64,000 bases of DNA from Lewinellaceae bacterium (GTDB lineage: Bacteria > Bacteroidota > Bacteroidia > Chitinophagales > Saprospiraceae): positions 1,426,001 to 1,490,000 of the forward strand of contig JACJXX010000002.1 of the NCBI GenBank assembly GCA_020636435.1, read 5' to 3'. The first letter of the stretch is position 1; the number at the start of each line of letters is the position of its first letter. This document shows, piece after piece, positions 8,459 through 16,987 of this stretch. Below the pieces are notes generated by a model that saw only the letters and a list, made by a program, of their open reading frames with translations, ran no database searches and was not told the origin of the DNA. Position numbers and translations under genes: made by a program.

Positions 8459-8737
8459 GCCGAATTGACAATGAGGCCGCCTGGGGGCGGTAGTACCCTT
8501 ATCTTGCGCCTATCATTGCTATCTCTACATTCCGATCTTTTGCCGGAGCGGATTACTTCCCCCCATACTGAAACAAATAATTATTTAAAAAACGCAACTA
8601 TTCGGCAAGCCGGCCAAAAATGCCTGGCTTTGCCTCAGTCCTAAAGCTTGCCCGGCTCAAAGAGACGGGGATGGCCAGGCATTTTCAGCCTTTGCTCCCT
8701 TCAGAGCCTGTTCCGAATTCATTTCGGAAGCTGGTAT
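8459..8737 (+). repeat. Duplicated spacer block, copy B (upstream of lipoprotein gene)
   Basis: Second copy of the block at 6375-6656 with the same order of landmarks. It differs by a short AT-rich insertion near 8569-8592 and a shorter centre of the AATGCCTGGC palindrome (8629-8694). Remaining sequence between 8345 and 8843 holds no gene. Confidence 0.75.
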
Positions 8738-8843
8738 GCATCAAGGTTTATTTAGATTGTTGATCAAGTAATTTAGCTTTAATTGATAAACTTGTTACAA
8801 CCTGATGAATTGATTTCATTTTTCCATCATAAACACTTTTACT

Positions 8844-9443
8844 ATGAAAATTCAAGTTAAATTTATTCAAATCACATGGTTGTTCATTGTGATTTTTTTT
8901 TCAAGTTGTGATTTCATACAAGGCCTGTTCGGGTCAAGCACAGGTACGGGAACACATGTTACTCAAAACCCCATTGAATCCTTCGAGTATTTGCCAGAAG
9001 AGTGTGGATTTAATTCAGAAGACAATTTTGAATGGCTTTCGGGTACTAGTGGCTTAAATATTAAAAACGCATTGAATGATAAATTACAGAATAATAATTG
9101 TAATTTGAATGCTACGAGTCCATGTATTCCTCCTCCAGCACCCCCTAATTACAGTGGCCCTAATTCGATGAATTATTCTACAGAGATCAAATGTGAAGGT
9201 GATTTTGATCCTTGTAAGTTATGGTATAGCTCCAATTCTGGTACTATTAGTTTGAGTGGAGATGATATGAACACTATTCTGAATAACGCATTTGCGAATG
9301 CACATTCGGAAGATAGGCCCTATTGTACATGTCAATCTATGAAAGCACATATCAAAAGCCAAGTGATTAATGCTCAAAACGTAAATGGAAATCGTTCCAT
9401 ATACGTGACGACTACATATGAATGTTGTGGATTATGTAAGTGA
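8844..9443 (+). CDS. Cys-rich lipoprotein of unknown function
   Basis: 199 residues. The N-terminus has a charged start, a hydrophobic helix and a lipobox FFSSC, so it should be lipidated at Cys22 and sit on a membrane facing out of the cytoplasm. The mature part is rich in Asn, Ser and Cys; it ends in YCTCQSMKAHI and CCGLCK, suggesting disulfides or metal binding. No domain is recognised. Its DNA is clearly more AT-rich than its neighbours, which together with the duplicated spacer in front suggests an acquired gene. Confidence 0.65.
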   Translation: MKIQVKFIQITWLFIVIFFSSCDFIQGLFGSSTGTGTHVTQNPIESFEYLPEECGFNSEDNFEWLSGTSGLNIKNALNDKLQNNNCNLNATSPCIPPPAPPNYSGPNSMNYSTEIKCEGDFDPCKLWYSSNSGTISLSGDDMNTILNNAFANAHSEDRPYCTCQSMKAHIKSQVINAQNVNGNRSIYVTTTYECCGLCK

Positions 9444-9536
9444 TTTTTCGTATTGTGTCGCTTCTTCTCATTCATTCAGTTTGTCCTTACATGGAGGCAA
9501 ACTAATGATGTGAAAGCGTAGAACAAAGTGCCTACG

Positions 9537-10085
9537 GTGCGACAAGAAGTCGTTCTAAATACTGATAGACAGCGTCCCAAAGTGCTTGCACACCGAAAAG
9601 ACAGAACTGATCTATTCCCATGTGCTACCATGGGTTCCCTATGAGGACTCCGATATAGGGATCGGAGCAGGCTATGCGTGGCTGGCAATCCCGCTATTCG
9701 TAGGTGGCCAGCATCCATACGAATAGCGGGAGTGTGAAGCTCCTTAGACAAAGGAAGCCTTTGAAGCGAAGCTGTGAGGCCAAGCTGAGTGCTGCCAATG
9801 CCAGGCGGCCGGGCCACTTGGGAGAACAATAAGCATAACGCAAGTGAAGTGGTGTAAGGGTCGTTACTCCCGACCTGGCGGTTTCCCTTCGGCGGGACAG
9901 GTTTGAAACAGTGAAAGGCACTGAAACACTGTGGCTAAAAAGCAAGAAGGGAGGATGGGAAGTCGTTACGTTTCCACGTAGCCCAATTCCTTCCGGCCTA
10001 AAGCTGCATCGGTATAAGTCGGAGCCCAATTTCCTATTGGGTTCAGACTTCAAACTAGTGCCTTCAGCTTAGGGAAAACTCGCGC
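9537..10085 (+). ncRNA. Group II intron-like relic (5' part, no reverse transcriptase)
   Basis: The stretch begins GTGCGACAAGAAGTCG, which fits the GUGYG 5' end of bacterial group II introns, and continues for about 550 bases of dense short helices (for example TCCGATATAGGGATCGGA, CCCGCTATTCG/CGAATAGCGGG, GGCGG...). An AACGCAAG motif at about 9838 resembles the one in domain I of known introns. No intron protein ORF follows and no domain V-like GAGCC...GGTTC hairpin is seen, so only a 5' part would remain. Another structured RNA is the main alternative. The two minus-strand ORFs across it look like chance. Confidence 0.45.
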
Positions 10086-10230
10086 GTCAATGGAAAATTG
10101 CCGCCCGAGGTATACTGTGGCCACCCAGTTCAAAAGATGCGGGGTATCAATAGTTCCCCAAAGGCCCCAAAACAGTATTCACCTTTCTCCCGGGAGGCGA
10201 TACCTTTTCCCAAGAGGGGCACAGCGGTAA

Positions 10231-10986
10231 GGCGATTGCGACGACACCGACCCCAACAACTTCCCTGGTAACCCCGAAACTTGCGACGGACAGGACAACA
10301 ACTGTGACGGCATTACAGACGAAGGCTTCGACGCCGACGGCGATGGCGTGGCCGATTGCTTTGATAACTGTACCAACCTGTATAACCCCGATCAGGCCGA
10401 CGCCGATTGTGACGGCGTCGGCGACGCCTGCGACCAATGGCCCGGCTGCGATGACAGCCTGGATACCGACGGCGACGGCACGCCCGATTGTGTGGACCTG
10501 GATGAACTGGCCAACTGGGAATGCCATCAAAATGGCAAGAAGGCCTACATCTGCCATATACCGCCAGGAAACCCGGCCAATCAGCACACGATTTGCATCA
10601 GCAAAAATGCCGTCGGTACGCACCTGAACAATCATGGCGATTATATCGGCGAATGCTATCAGGTCGCCTGCGGCGGCAGCAGCCGGCCCGGGTACGGCGG
10701 CACTGCCCTGATCGACCGGGCGCTCGAAGCCAATGGTTTCCACCTGTATCCCAACCCCAGCGGCGGCGCCATCACCCTGGAGCTGAGCGGCTACCTGGAG
10801 CAGGAGCTCTCTATCTCCATCTACAACGCCCTCGGGCGGGAGGTGTACCGCCGGCCCGGGCAGGTGCAGGAGGAGGCGCTGCTGCGCATTGACCTCAGGG
10901 AGCAGCAGTTGCCGGATGGGGTTTACTGGCTTGCAGTGCAGGCGGATGAGGGGAGGATGGTGAAGCAGTTTGTGCTGGCGCAGTAA
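10231..10986 (+). pseudogene. 5'-truncated T9SS surface protein with Ca-binding repeats
   Basis: In the frame used from ATG 10348, coding sequence can be followed back to 10231, just behind a TAA. The upstream part reads GDCDDTDPNNFPGNPETCDG and matches MopE/thrombospondin-3-like Asp-rich Ca-binding repeats, which continue as DADGDGVADCFDNC and DTDGDGTPDCVD. The C-terminal 75 residues are a T9SS type A sorting domain (LYPNPSGG ... GVYWLAVQ ... MVKQFVLAQ). The N-terminal body and signal peptide are missing, so this is the tail of a larger secreted protein. If translated from 10348 the product would have no export signal. Confidence 0.7.
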
Positions 10987-11227
10987 AGCCACAGCAGCCA
11001 AATTGACAATGGCCATGCGGGAAAACTCAGAGGTTTCGCGCATAGTTTTTTTTTCCTAAATTTGTATAAACAGCAAAAAAATTGCCAATGCCGATCACCA
11101 TCCAAATCTCTCCGGAATTAGAAGATCGGAGAAGCAATTGACCCGGTAACCAACACGATTGCCCCCCTTTTTCATCCAAGGTCTCAACGGTGGGAAGATC
11201 ATTTCCAATGGAATCCAAACCCGGAAA

Positions 11228-11362
11228 ATGAAAAACCTAATCACTGCACTCGCTTACACCCTGATGCTGCCTTTGTCCTTAACCGCCCAGAACACCTTCC
11301 TCAAAACCATCGGCGGGCCCGGCGACGAGGTGGCCAACGCGGCGATTGAAACCATTGACGGC
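11228..11362 (+). pseudogene. N-terminal stub of a secreted protein
   Basis: From ATG 11228 the frame gives a clear signal peptide ending in LSLTAQ and then TFLKTIGGPGDEVANAAIET, the usual beginning of Bacteroidota SBBP/kelch-like T9SS proteins. After about residue 45 the homology-like pattern ends and the frame runs antisense into the ATPase gene. The rest of the gene was lost, possibly when the ATPase gene arrived. The 240 bases before it (10987-11227) hold only a CCAAATTGACAATGG relic of the duplicated spacer. Confidence 0.6.
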
Positions 11363-11416
11363 ATGGAAGCGCCGCTCCCGGCGGAAATAAAAGACGGTAA
11401 ATTGTACGGCCGCAGC

Positions 11417-13126
11417 TTATTTAACCTGCTCCACCGACTTCGCCTCGCTGCCCACAAAAACGATGGCATAAGCCGCCAGGCCGGAGACGCGGCGCAAGTC
11501 GTCCGTTTGGAGATATTCCCGCAGTTGCGCGCGAGCCTCTTCGGCCTTCTCTTCGAGCCGGGCAGCCTCTTTTTTCTTGAGGTATTTCAGCTCGAAAGCG
11601 AAGTTCCAGTTGACCGGCACGCTCGGCAGGTTGGTGCAGAGCAGGTCCACGAAGCGGCGCTCCATTTCCACCTCGCTGCGGATGAGGAAAACGCTGGAGG
11701 GAACGAGCAGGGCGGCGAAAATCGCTTTCAGGTTGCTTTCGTTGAAATTGCGGGCGTCGCGCACTGAGAGGCGGCCGATGACTTTTTCCACCAGGTGCAG
11801 AAACGGCTTCAGGTCATTATCTACCGACATCGATACTACGGCCCGGCTGATTTCCCCATACATAGACTCTTTTAGTTTGGTACGCTGGCGCAGGGTTTCT
11901 ACGAAATATTCATAATAAAGCTGCTTGATCACAAAATTAGGTGCCCTGAAATTCCAACCGCCCCCAACGGGCTTTCCCTGAACCGTAAGCATGCCCAGGT
12001 AGAAGAGCAGGCTGGCATAGTCGTCCTGTATCCAGTTGCGGTCAAAGCTGAACTGGGAGGTGAGCACTGCCCGGGTTTCGCCCTGGGCCAGCACTTCTTC
12101 CAGAATGGCCAGGCTGTGGGCTTCCCCGCCGACGCCCAGTATCCGGCGAATTTTGCCGTAGTCGCTGGCAATGTTGTCGTCCAGCATTTTTTCGGGGTAC
12201 TGGTGATACGTTTGGTAATGGTCCCCAAAGTAGATCAACATATTGGGATTGTACAGGCGGTTGGGGGCGTCGGGGTGGAAGAGGTAGCCGTTGTACCAGT
12301 TCCGAATGCCGTCCAGGACTACAGGCATTTGGCCTTCCCTTACCCCTACATGAGACAACATTTCTACCGCTTCCGCCTCGGTGAAACCCATCATATCGTG
12401 TAATGGCAGTTCGAGAGAAACTTTTTTGCCAATATTGAAACCACTGGTCAGGCTGTCCACCGTCACCGGGCTGACGCCGGTGACGAACATGCGGCCAACC
12501 AGCCCGGTTTTGGTCTCCTCTTTGATGACTTCGTAGAACTTTCGCACGAAACCGTTGCCGCTGACGATTTGCCGGAAATCTTCGAGATGGAAAGCAATGA
12601 GTTCGTTGGCAAAATGGTCGTACTCGTCGATGAGAATGTACAACTGTTTACCCGGCACCGCCCGTTGAAGGATATCGAAAAAGCGCCGCATCACTTCGTC
12701 CGGCGACCTTTCTTTCTCAATAGCGTTACGGTCCTCCTCTGTAAAATACCCGCGGTAAGTGCTGAAGAAACGCTGAATATCCGTTTTGACCGCAACGGTA
12801 AAACTCCGGAGAACAGTCTCCATGGTATCGGTCAGAATGCCGCTAAAGTCAAAGTTCAGCACCAGATAGCGGTTGACCAGGGGCGTGGGGTTTTTCCCGA
12901 TGTAGTATTTCCCGAACAGGCTGCTGAACTCGCTCTTCCACTCTTCCCCGTAGTAATACCCCAGCATGGAAATGAACAGGCTCTTGCCAAACTTCCGGGG
13001 GCGCAGGTAGAACAAAAAACGGCTGGCCAGCCCCTCTAGCTTTTCGATAAAAGTGGTTCGGTCTACATAGTAAAACCCCTCTGTGGCAATAGTTTTAAAA
13101 TTGCTCTGTCCGTACGGTAGCTTCAT
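11417..13126 (-). CDS. AAA-ATPase/PD-(D/E)XK nuclease family protein
   Basis: 569 residues, typical for the family of predicted AAA-ATPases (PF09820) with a C-terminal PDDEXK_9 nuclease-like domain (PF08011). The start MKLPYGQSNF, the FYYVDRTTFIEKLE segment, the P-loop-like RPRKFGKSLFISML and the Walker B-like YILIDEYDHFANE are all present. Near the end, AFELKYLKKKEA provides the E-x-K of the nuclease fold. These genes occur in many copies in Bacteroidota and spread like mobile genes; the role is unknown. It lies antisense to, and ends within, the region of a broken secreted-protein gene. Confidence 0.88.
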   Translation of the reverse strand: MKLPYGQSNFKTIATEGFYYVDRTTFIEKLEGLASRFLFYLRPRKFGKSLFISMLGYYYGEEWKSEFSSLFGKYYIGKNPTPLVNRYLVLNFDFSGILTDTMETVLRSFTVAVKTDIQRFFSTYRGYFTEEDRNAIEKERSPDEVMRRFFDILQRAVPGKQLYILIDEYDHFANELIAFHLEDFRQIVSGNGFVRKFYEVIKEETKTGLVGRMFVTGVSPVTVDSLTSGFNIGKKVSLELPLHDMMGFTEAEAVEMLSHVGVREGQMPVVLDGIRNWYNGYLFHPDAPNRLYNPNMLIYFGDHYQTYHQYPEKMLDDNIASDYGKIRRILGVGGEAHSLAILEEVLAQGETRAVLTSQFSFDRNWIQDDYASLLFYLGMLTVQGKPVGGGWNFRAPNFVIKQLYYEYFVETLRQRTKLKESMYGEISRAVVSMSVDNDLKPFLHLVEKVIGRLSVRDARNFNESNLKAIFAALLVPSSVFLIRSEVEMERRFVDLLCTNLPSVPVNWNFAFELKYLKKKEAARLEEKAEEARAQLREYLQTDDLRRVSGLAAYAIVFVGSEAKSVEQVK

Positions 13127-13219
13127 AACGTAAATATAGGGAAACCCAGGATAATTCTAATTCTACATTTCGACTATGAGCATTAATCCGGATCTCCAGC
13201 GAAGTTCAGTGCTTTGCCA

Positions 13220-13364
13220 GTAAGTTCTCAATAAATCTCGTCATGTCGCCAGTCCCGTAGGGACGATAGGCCGTTGCCAGGGCCGCTAGGCCCTGGAATA
13301 AGGTTCAGCGTTGTTTAAGTCCTGTAAGGACGACAGGTCTTATTTCCATTTATTGAGAAGTTAC
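13220..13364. repeat. MITE-1 element, copy 1 (145 bp)
   Basis: Ends are GTAAGTTCTCAATAAA and TTTATTGAGAAGTTAC. The inside has three short palindromes: GTCCCGTAGGGAC, CCAGGGCC...GGCCCTGG and GTCCTGTAAGGAC. Further copies are at 15195-15338, 57951-58256 (interrupted) and 58265-58408. Its right end runs into the 3' end of the TetR gene and supplies its last codons and stop. Confidence 0.85.
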
Positions 13365-13934
13365 CTTCACCAACCCCTTCATCACCATCCTTACCATATC
13401 CTCCTCCACCTCGGCCGCCGACAGCTTTTTGCCCGGCTGAAACCAGTCGTGCAGCCAGCGAATCGAGGAAAAGAGGGTGTGCAGGGCAATGATGGGCTCG
13501 ATATCCTGAAACTGGCCGGCCTGCATGCCGGATTGGAGGATAGCCAGGAAGCGGCGCTCGTAGTCTTTACGCAGATCCATGAACTCGCCCAGCAGCGGCT
13601 CGGTCAGGTGGCGCCACTCATCGTTGAAGGCCATCACCGAGGCGGCGTCGCCGGTGGCGGTGCGGATGTGGAGGCGCAGCAGGGCTTCTACTTTTTCGGT
13701 GGCAGTTACCGGCATAACCTCCACCTCTTCCATACCGTCCAGAAAACGGTGGGCGTTCTCAAAGCAGATGTCTTTCAGGATTTCCTCCTTGGAACTGATG
13801 TGGTTGTACAGGCTCGACGCCTTGAGGTTGACGGCATCGGCCAGGTCGCGCATGGAAGTGGCGGAATAGCCTTTGTCGCGAAACAGGCGCACGGCGGCTT
13901 CCTGGATGATCTGCTTTTTGGGTTTGGGAGTCAT
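13350..13934 (-). CDS. TetR/AcrR-family transcriptional regulator
   Basis: 194 residues. An N-terminal TetR HTH at about 8-55 is clear: IIQEAAVRLFRDKGYSATSM, then LADAVNLKASSLYNHISSKEEIL. The C-terminal part is the helical ligand-binding domain, with WRHLTEPLLGEF and a FSSIRWLHDWF segment. It lies downstream of the PaaE-like reductase gene on the same strand, separated by about 100 bp, and may control it through an inverted repeat at 15395-15412. The final residues TSQ and the TAA stop are made by the end of MITE-1 copy 1, so the original C-terminus was probably altered. Confidence 0.92.
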   Translation of the reverse strand: MTPKPKKQIIQEAAVRLFRDKGYSATSMRDLADAVNLKASSLYNHISSKEEILKDICFENAHRFLDGMEEVEVMPVTATEKVEALLRLHIRTATGDAASVMAFNDEWRHLTEPLLGEFMDLRKDYERRFLAILQSGMQAGQFQDIEPIIALHTLFSSIRWLHDWFQPGKKLSAAEVEEDMVRMVMKGLVKVTSQ

Positions 13935-13941
13935 TTGGGAA

Positions 13942-14028
13942 AGTGTATCAGTGTTTCAGTGTTTCAGTGTTTCAGTGTATAAAGGCATTTAGATAGTAAA
14001 AACTGACACACTGATACCCTGATACACC
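13942..14028. repeat. Mirrored word array (CAGTGTTT)
   Basis: Four CAGTGTNT words in tandem at 13942-13980 are followed by ACTGACACACTGATAC and CTGATACAC at 14001-14028, their reverse complement. It fills the spacer between the reductase and TetR genes and could fold into an imperfect hairpin in their message. Confidence 0.75.
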
Positions 14029-14033
14029 CTATT

Positions 14034-15104
14034 CTAACTATCAAAATCCACCACCACCCTTTCCGTTTTCGGATGCGACTGGCAGGTGAGAATATACCCC
14101 GCGGCCACCTCTTCCGGTTCGAGGGCGTAATTGACGTCCATTTCGACCTCCCCTTCCATCAGTTTGGCGCGGCAGGTGCAGCACACGCCGCCTTTGCAGG
14201 CGAAGGGCAGGGCAGCGCCCGCCTTTTGGGCCGCCTCCAGGATGGTGTCCTTGCCGGAAGTCAGCGGAAATTCGAAGGAATTGCCATCCAGGGTGATCCG
14301 GATGTGCGCCTCTACCGACTGTGCTTTCTCTTTTTCCTTCTTTTTCTGGGCTTTGCCGTTCAGCCCGGCGATGAATAGTTCGAAATGTATCTTGCTTTTG
14401 TCGACGCCCAGAGCAGTGAGGGTATCCCTGATGTCGTGGATCATGGCTTCCGGACCGCAAAGGAAGTACTCGTCTACCTCTTCCGGGTCGATCAGCTTAT
14501 CGCAGAAGGCGCTGCATTTTTCGGCGTCGATGCGGCCGGAGAACAGGCCGCTGCCCTGCAGCTCGCGGCTGAGGACATGATGGACGCTGAGGCGGCCCAT
14601 GTATTCGTTCTTCAGCCCTTCGATCTCCTCGTGGAAGATGATGGTGTCGGCCCGCCGGTTGCCGTAGAAGAGCGTAAATTCGCTTTTAGGCTCCCGCTGC
14701 AGCACCGCTTTCATGATGGACAGGACGGGCGTAATGCCGCTGCCGGCAGCAAAAGCGACGTACTGTTTCTCGTTGGCGGGGTTCAGCTCGGTGAAGAAGC
14801 GGCCCATGGGGGTCATCACGTCCAGCGTATCGCCGGCCCGCAGCTTTTCGTTGGCGAAGGTGGAAAAGCGCCCCCCTTCCAGCTTTTTGATGGCCACCCG
14901 CAATACACCGTCGTAGGGGCTGGCGCAGATGGAATAGGAACGGCGCACTTCTTCGCCGCCGAGCTCGGTTTTCAGCGTGAGGTGCTGCCCCTGGGTGAAA
15001 CGGTATTCCGGTTTTAGGCTTTCCGGCACCTCAAAGGCGACGGTCACGCATTCGTCCGTTTCGCGCCGCACTTCTTTTATTTTAAGAGCATGGAATTTGG
15101 GCAT
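14034..15104 (-). CDS. PaaE-like ferredoxin reductase (phenylacetyl-CoA epoxidase reductase type)
   Basis: 356 residues from the ATG at 15104, the same length as E. coli PaaE, whose start MTTFHSL aligns with MPKFHALKIKEV here; the frame is open 14 codons further. An FAD-binding domain comes first (RRSYSICASP), then an NAD-binding domain (AAGSGITPVLSIMKAV, FLCGPEAMI), then a 2Fe-2S plant-type ferredoxin domain with CKGGVCCTCRAKL and a distant Cys in LTCQSHP. It passes electrons from NAD(P)H to a partner oxygenase. No paaABCD genes are in view, so phenylacetate use is not proven; other oxygenase partners are possible. Confidence 0.85.
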   Translation of the reverse strand: MPKFHALKIKEVRRETDECVTVAFEVPESLKPEYRFTQGQHLTLKTELGGEEVRRSYSICASPYDGVLRVAIKKLEGGRFSTFANEKLRAGDTLDVMTPMGRFFTELNPANEKQYVAFAAGSGITPVLSIMKAVLQREPKSEFTLFYGNRRADTIIFHEEIEGLKNEYMGRLSVHHVLSRELQGSGLFSGRIDAEKCSAFCDKLIDPEEVDEYFLCGPEAMIHDIRDTLTALGVDKSKIHFELFIAGLNGKAQKKKEKEKAQSVEAHIRITLDGNSFEFPLTSGKDTILEAAQKAGAALPFACKGGVCCTCRAKLMEGEVEMDVNYALEPEEVAAGYILTCQSHPKTERVVVDFDS

Positions 15105-15194
15105 GGCAATATTATTTAATCGGCGCAACCTTTCCTTCCAATCCATGGAGGGCGCCGTAGAAGCCTGGTTGTGTATAATTTAGGGCACCTTCAG

Positions 15195-15338
15195 GTAAGT
15201 TCTCAATAAACCTCGTTATGCTGCCAGTCCCGTAGGGACGAAAGGCTATTGCCAGGGCCGTAAGGCCCTGGAATATAGGTGAGCGTTGGGTTAGTCCTGT
15301 AAGGACGAAAGGTTCTATTCCCATTTATTAAGAGGTTT
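15195..15338. repeat. MITE-1 element, copy 2
   Basis: Starts GTAAGTTCTCAATAAA and keeps the three inner palindromes of copy 1, but its right end is worn (TTTATTAAGAGGTTTC). It lies about 90 bp upstream of the PaaE-like start, between that gene and the TetR-type palindrome. Confidence 0.8.
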
Positions 15339-15394
15339 CGCTTTCAGCGCGAAAAGTTGGACATTGGACGCGCCAGATTCATCTGGCTCGCATA

Positions 15395-15412
15395 CGAATG
15401 AACGTTCGTTTG
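15395..15412. promoter_or_regulatory. TetR-type operator candidate
   Basis: CGAATGAACGTTCGTTTG is a palindrome centred on AACGTT with two mismatched pairs, the size and base content of TetR/AcrR operators. It lies upstream of the PaaE-like and TetR genes and is the only such palindrome near them. Confidence 0.5.
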
Positions 15413-15493
15413 CAAATATAGGAAATGTCAGCGCCAAAAGTTTAGTAACCGGAAAAAAAGTGGCGCGGAAAAAGAAGAGCAGGAATAGAAACA

Positions 15494-15534
15494 CAAAAAA
15501 GTGTACCCCGGCTACGGCCGGGATACACTTTTTC
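15494..15534 (-). terminator. Terminator of rpsT (works both ways)
   Basis: AAGTGTACCCCGGC and GCCGGGATACACTT form a strong stem with A-runs before and T-runs after, so it fits as a Rho-independent terminator on either strand. It begins about 20 bases after the rpsT stop codon. Confidence 0.85.
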
Positions 15535-15555
15535 CGGAAAGTGTCGAATAAAAGC

Positions 15556-15807
15556 TTAGAGGCTGGCGACGTGGCGCATCAGCTTGCTCTTGAGGTTCGA
15601 CGCTTTATTCTTGTGCCAGGTATTGCGCTTGGCCAGGCGGTCGATCATGCTGATCACCTTGGGCAGGAAGGTTTCCGCCTCCGCCTTTTCCGTCAGCTCG
15701 CGCAGCTTCTTAATGGACGTACGGGTAGTCTTTTTATAGAAGCGGTTGTGGATGCGGCGCTTAGCTTCCTGGCGCATGCGTTTTTTAGCGGACTTATGGT
15801 TTGCCAT
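15556..15807 (-). CDS. rpsT: 30S ribosomal protein S20
   Basis: 83 residues, normal for S20. The start MANHKSAKKRMRQEAKRR and the basic helical pattern NRFYKKTTRTSIKKL are typical. S20 binds 16S rRNA early in small-subunit assembly. It is a single-gene unit with its own TAAATTTG promoter element upstream and a strong terminator behind. Confidence 0.97.
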   Translation of the reverse strand: MANHKSAKKRMRQEAKRRIHNRFYKKTTRTSIKKLRELTEKAEAETFLPKVISMIDRLAKRNTWHKNKASNLKSKLMRHVASL

Positions 15808-15853
15808 TTATATAAAGTTTTCCTTTTTTTGACTTGATTTTCCAAACGAGGTG

Positions 15854-15861
15854 CAAATTTA
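15854..15861 (-). promoter_or_regulatory. Promoter -7 element of rpsT
   Basis: On the minus strand the bases read TAAATTTG, an exact match to the Bacteroidota -7 element TAnnTTTG, about 50 bases before the rpsT start. A clear -33 TTG is not seen. Confidence 0.55.
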
Positions 15862-16003
15862 GGGATTCTTTTTTTAAAAGGAAAGAACTAACCTAAAATT
15901 GTTTCCCGGCTTACCGGATAGCAAAAGCCTGCCGACGGATAGCTGGCATTCCTGGGAGAAATAGTATCTTTCGGGCAAAACGAAAAACGAACCCACAATT
16001 GTT

Positions 16004-16729
16004 ATGAGAAAGTTACTTTCCTTGCTTGTCCTGCTTTCCGCCTTCGCGACGAGCGCTACATCCCAGGTCTGGCTCGAACTGGGCGCCAAGGGCATGATGG
16101 GCATGACGGGCTTTTATAATAAAAATATCATAGACGACTCCCGCCACGACAGCCAGTTCGGGCTGGGCCTCTCGGTGGGAGGAGTGGCGGCCCTCAACTT
16201 TGGGGACTATCACGGCCTGAACTTCGAGGTGCTGTCGGCCACTCATCATCAATCCATGAGTTTCCGGGGCGATGACGGGCTCAACAACACGGTCAATATT
16301 GAATGGAAGAGTACGGACATGTACCTCATGTACCGCTGGTACCGCAACAACGGCGCTTTTTTAGAAGTGGGCCCCAAGATCACTTACGTCAATGAGGTGC
16401 AGCAGTCGTTCGGGACAGACTGGTCGAAAGTGAACGACAAATACGCCAACCGGTATACCTCGGCGGCTTTCGGCGTAGGCGGATTCGTCACCACCTCTCA
16501 GGTGCTGACCATCAAGACGGGCATCCGCGCCGAATACGCCCTGACCGACCTGGTCTCCGACGAAGGCAAAGCCGAGGGCTACCCAGCTTATTATACGACT
16601 TTCGATTCGTATAGAGAAACGCGCCCGTTCCGCGCGGGCTTCTACCTGGAAGTCACCTTCGGGGTGGGCGGCCTGGCCAAGTCCATGTGCGGCTCCCGGG
16701 GGATGATCTGGGGCACAGGGTATAATTAA
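16004..16729 (+). CDS. Outer-membrane beta-barrel protein
   Basis: 241 residues with a signal peptide (MRKLLSLLVLLSAFATSATSQ). The mature part alternates polar and aromatic residues in strands (YLMYRWYRNNGAFLEVGPKI, VLTIKTGIRAEYALTDL) and looks like a PorT/OmpA-type eight-stranded barrel. No peptidoglycan-binding tail is present. The exact family cannot be named. It converges on a small membrane-protein gene, the stop codons overlapping by four bases. Confidence 0.7.
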   Translation: MRKLLSLLVLLSAFATSATSQVWLELGAKGMMGMTGFYNKNIIDDSRHDSQFGLGLSVGGVAALNFGDYHGLNFEVLSATHHQSMSFRGDDGLNNTVNIEWKSTDMYLMYRWYRNNGAFLEVGPKITYVNEVQQSFGTDWSKVNDKYANRYTSAAFGVGGFVTTSQVLTIKTGIRAEYALTDLVSDEGKAEGYPAYYTTFDSYRETRPFRAGFYLEVTFGVGGLAKSMCGSRGMIWGTGYN

Positions 16730-16896
16730 TTCAGCATCCGGGCGGCGGCATTTTCTTTGAGTTCAAACAACAGATCGCCGAGCATGGGCACGGCGCCGTA
16801 AAGCAGCAGCGCTATGCCAAAAAATGCCAGGATGTACATGGCGATCAACAGAAAATTCAGGGAAGGTTCCCGGGTGGAGGTTGCGGTTTTTTTCAT
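16726..16896 (-). CDS. Small single-span membrane protein (56 residues)
   Basis: From ATG 16896 the frame gives 56 residues: a short polar start (MKKTATSTREPS), one strong membrane helix (NFLLIAMYILAFFGIALLLY) and a short tail (DLLFELKENAAARMLN). The A-rich start and the clean helix suggest a real gene. Its stop overlaps the stop of the converging outer-membrane gene. Function unknown. Confidence 0.6.
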   Translation of the reverse strand: MKKTATSTREPSLNFLLIAMYILAFFGIALLLYGAVPMLGDLLFELKENAAARMLN

Positions 16897-16987
16897 GACT
16901 GGTCCTGTGTTGCAACTGCCCGAAGAGCAGTATGGGTTTTAAATAATGTTTGCTTATCAGATAGAGTAATTTAACCTTTTCGCAGGA

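Noticed and set aside
9476..10053. Two minus-strand ORFs in the intron-like segment
   Set aside because: No family-like pattern and Arg/Ser-rich composition; the region looks like structured RNA or non-coding DNA.
10147..11043. 298-residue minus-strand ORF
   Set aside because: It is antisense to the Ca-binding repeats and sorting domain, which match known families on the + strand.
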